NCBI GenBank assembly: GCA_023487825.1
Contig: JAMDBP010000003.1
Coordinates: 1-5,407 of the forward strand
Direction: 5' to 3'
Origin: Candidatus Martarchaeota archaeon
GTDB lineage: Archaea > Micrarchaeota > Micrarchaeia > Micrarchaeales > CABMGC01
DNA length: 5,407 nucleotides
The notes under the pieces are model-generated. The model was given only the letters and a program-made list of their open reading frames with translations, ran no database searches and was not told the origin of the DNA. Positions 4,185 through 5,407 of the stretch are shown in pieces (position 1 is the stretch's first letter; the number at the start of each line of letters is the position of its first letter). The position numbers were made by a program, and so were the translations under genes.

Positions 4185-5407
4185 TTTTGCTTATTCCTGT
4201 TTCTAATTAGAAGATAGGCAATCAGTATAAGCAAGATGATGATAGCGATTGCCAAGTAATAGTATGGATATGGAGAGGCGTACGCGTAATTCCTTATAGC
4301 TGTTGTTGCTGCTATAGAAGTTGTTATTATTGTGCTTTGTATACTTGGCGAGTATCTGAACAGGCCTATCGTATGGCCATTAGGAGCTGGGAAGGATATC
4401 CTGCACGGATCCTGCAAGACCACATAATTGTATATCTGATTCCACGTATTATTTTCAAGTACAAAAGGCGCTACATCCGTCCCGTATTGGCAATTGTAAC
4501 CCATGGTTATATTCATGTTTACATCCGCTGAAGATGCATTAAGTTTGAATGAGAAGATATTGCTGTAATTATCCGGGGTTACGTTTATGTTTGCCGGCTT
4601 ATAAAGAGAGATTGTGACGTTGCTCTGTGTTTTATCCGGAGTGCTTACTCCAATGGTGATGTTATACTCCGTGAAGTTTACCTTTCCGGTACTAGTTTCA
4701 GATACTATTACCGATTTAGACACCACTATGGGAGTTATGGTTGTAGAGGGCTTTATAGACGAGGTACTTGCAGTAGATGTGGAAGTAGTAGATGAAGTTG
4801 AGACTGTAGTTGAACTCGTAGACGAAGAAGATGTTGAAGATGATATGGTGGTTGTGGAGGTCGTGCTGCTTGAGAGCGTGGAATTGGGTCCGAAGTAACC
4901 TGTTGGACCTCCTGCATATGGATTGCTGACCTGAGGACCGGTATGTACAGTGACAGTATCTCCTGATGAACATCCTACATTGTTTGAAGAAGCGCTGTCT
5001 GTCACTTGGTAGGCATATGTGCTAGGTGCTGTTGGACTGACAAGAAGAGTATTTGCATTCTCCCCTAAAATCTGGTTTGCAGTTGTGCATGTTGGCGATG
5101 TTGTGCCCGATACGGAATACCAGTTGTATGTGTACGGGGAGGTTCCGCCGATTGCATTTGCATTGAGGGTTACGCTCTGCCCTGAGTTTATTGTAGGGTT
5201 TGAAGGGGTTATTAGGCCTGCAGTAAGAGCAGGATTGATTGTAATTTCACTGCTTATGCTGTTGACTGTTGCCGGAGTTGAAGCTGAATCTGTTATAAAG
5301 ACATTTGCAGATATTGTGTTACCGGCATCTGCAGTAGGAACCAGCCACAGGAAGGTGTTACTTGTTCCCGTTATGCCAGTATACAAAGCACAATAATAAC
5401 AACTTCT
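4181..5407 (-). CDS. Surface protein with Ig-like repeats, Ser/Thr stalk and C-terminal membrane anchor (5' partial)
   Basis: The reading frame is open to the window edge, so the N-terminus is missing; 408 residues are visible. The TTG at 5386 is an internal Leu codon, not a start. Numbering from that Leu, order is: the end of one Ig/PKD-like repeat (to about 50, with ITDSASTP), a complete repeat (about 51-147, ITPSNPTINSGQSVTLNA, GGTSPYTYNWY, YQVTDSAS), a Gly/Pro linker, a Ser/Thr stretch (169-218), a beta-rich domain (about 220-345) with many sequons and cysteines C299 and C328, a hydrophobic anchor (373-394) and a basic tail RNRNKQK. This suits a cell-surface glycoprotein or S-layer/adhesin-like protein held by its C-terminus, with the stretch as a probably O-glycosylated stalk. 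No PGF-type sorting motif is seen. It converges on rnpB and overlaps it by 4 nt. Confidence 0.88.
   Translation of the reverse strand, partial: RSCYYCALYTGITGTSNTFLWLVPTADAGNTISANVFITDSASTPATVNSISSEITINPALTAGLITPSNPTINSGQSVTLNANAIGGTSPYTYNWYSVSGTTSPTCTTANQILGENANTLLVSPTAPSTYAYQVTDSASSNNVGCSSGDTVTVHTGPQVSNPYAGGPTGYFGPNSTLSSSTTSTTTISSSTSSSSTSSTTVSTSSTTSTSTASTSSIKPSTTITPIVVSKSVIVSETSTGKVNFTEYNITIGVSTPDKTQSNVTISLYKPANINVTPDNYSNIFSFKLNASSADVNMNITMGYNCQYGTDVAPFVLENNTWNQIYNYVVLQDPCRISFPAPNGHTIGLFRYSPSIQSTIITTSIAATTAIRNYAYASPYPYYYLAIAIIILLILIAYLLIRNRNKQK
4185..4188 (+). terminator. Short T-run after RNase P RNA
   Basis: Four Ts directly follow the 3' strand of P1, and more T-rich sequence continues to about 4204. 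This could end the RNA with little trimming. It lies within the convergent coding region, so its composition is also constrained by that gene's C-terminal codons. Confidence 0.35.
4733..4882 (-). repeat. Low-complexity Ser/Thr-coding tract
   Basis: About 50 codons encode a segment with 42 Ser or Thr residues, interrupted only by L, I, V, A and one IKP. It makes the plus strand very rich in purines and GT/GA trinucleotides. Such tracts change length easily by slippage and recombination. In the protein it separates the Ig-like repeats from the membrane-proximal domain. Confidence 0.85.

Noticed and set aside
4614..4898. Acidic Val/Glu/Asp-rich plus-strand frame
   Set aside because: It is the reverse complement of the Ser/Thr stalk codons of the surface protein and has no independent support.
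5384..5386. TTG at 5386 as the start of the surface protein
   Set aside because: The frame stays open to the window edge and the protein begins in mid-repeat without a signal peptide, so this is an internal Leu codon.
1..5407. CRISPR array, tRNA gene, integrase or transposase
   Set aside because: I saw no spaced direct repeats, no tRNA-like GGTTCRA arm with an acceptor stem and no mobile-element protein motifs on either strand.

Overview
The window is archaeal. It carries archaeal ribosomal proteins L7Ae, S28e and L24e in their usual order, an archaeal histone, a rhodanese-less ThiI, an archaeal-type RNase P RNA, and TATA boxes of the tttatata kind about 25-28 nt before several start codons, which implies leaderless mRNAs. 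AGG/AGA arginine and ATA isoleucine codons, moderate GC, very tight packing and a large Ser/Thr-rich surface protein with Ig-like repeats suggest a small-genome lineage such as the Micrarchaeota/ARMAN-type DPANN archaea. That lineage is an inference; the domain Archaea is secure.

Layout. Positions 2-870 (+) hold a ribosomal operon: the 3' part of rpl7ae, then rps28e (6-nt gap) and rpl24e (5-nt gap). The ndk and infB genes that follow in many Euryarchaeota are absent. A T-run/TATA element leads into thiI (945-2105, +), a tRNA 4-thiouridine enzyme. A leaderless gene (2149-2769, +) encodes an unrecognised membrane-anchored, sequon-rich exported protein. Its stop codon abuts the stop of a convergent GNAT-like acetyltransferase (2770-3258, -). 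An AT-rich divergent promoter region separates the latter from a histone gene (3336-3548, +). A small BofA-like membrane protein (3614-3904, -) is divergent from the RNase P RNA gene (about 3942-4184, +). The last four bases of that RNA overlap the stop codon of a convergent surface protein gene (4181-5407, -), whose 5' end lies beyond the window.

How they fit. Most of the window is housekeeping information processing: ribosome, tRNA 5' maturation, tRNA thiolation and chromatin. Two exported proteins and one membrane protein of unknown role are interspersed. L7Ae binds kink-turns in rRNA, in box C/D RNAs and in archaeal RNase P RNA, and the RNase P RNA here has a plausible kink-turn, so two likely partners are encoded about 3.6 kb apart. 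I see no mobile element, CRISPR array, tRNA or defence system, and I do not see a convincing wholly new system. The most notable points are the RNase P RNA and its overlap with the convergent gene, low-complexity extensions on both sides of the L7Ae/S28e junction, and the abutting convergent stops.
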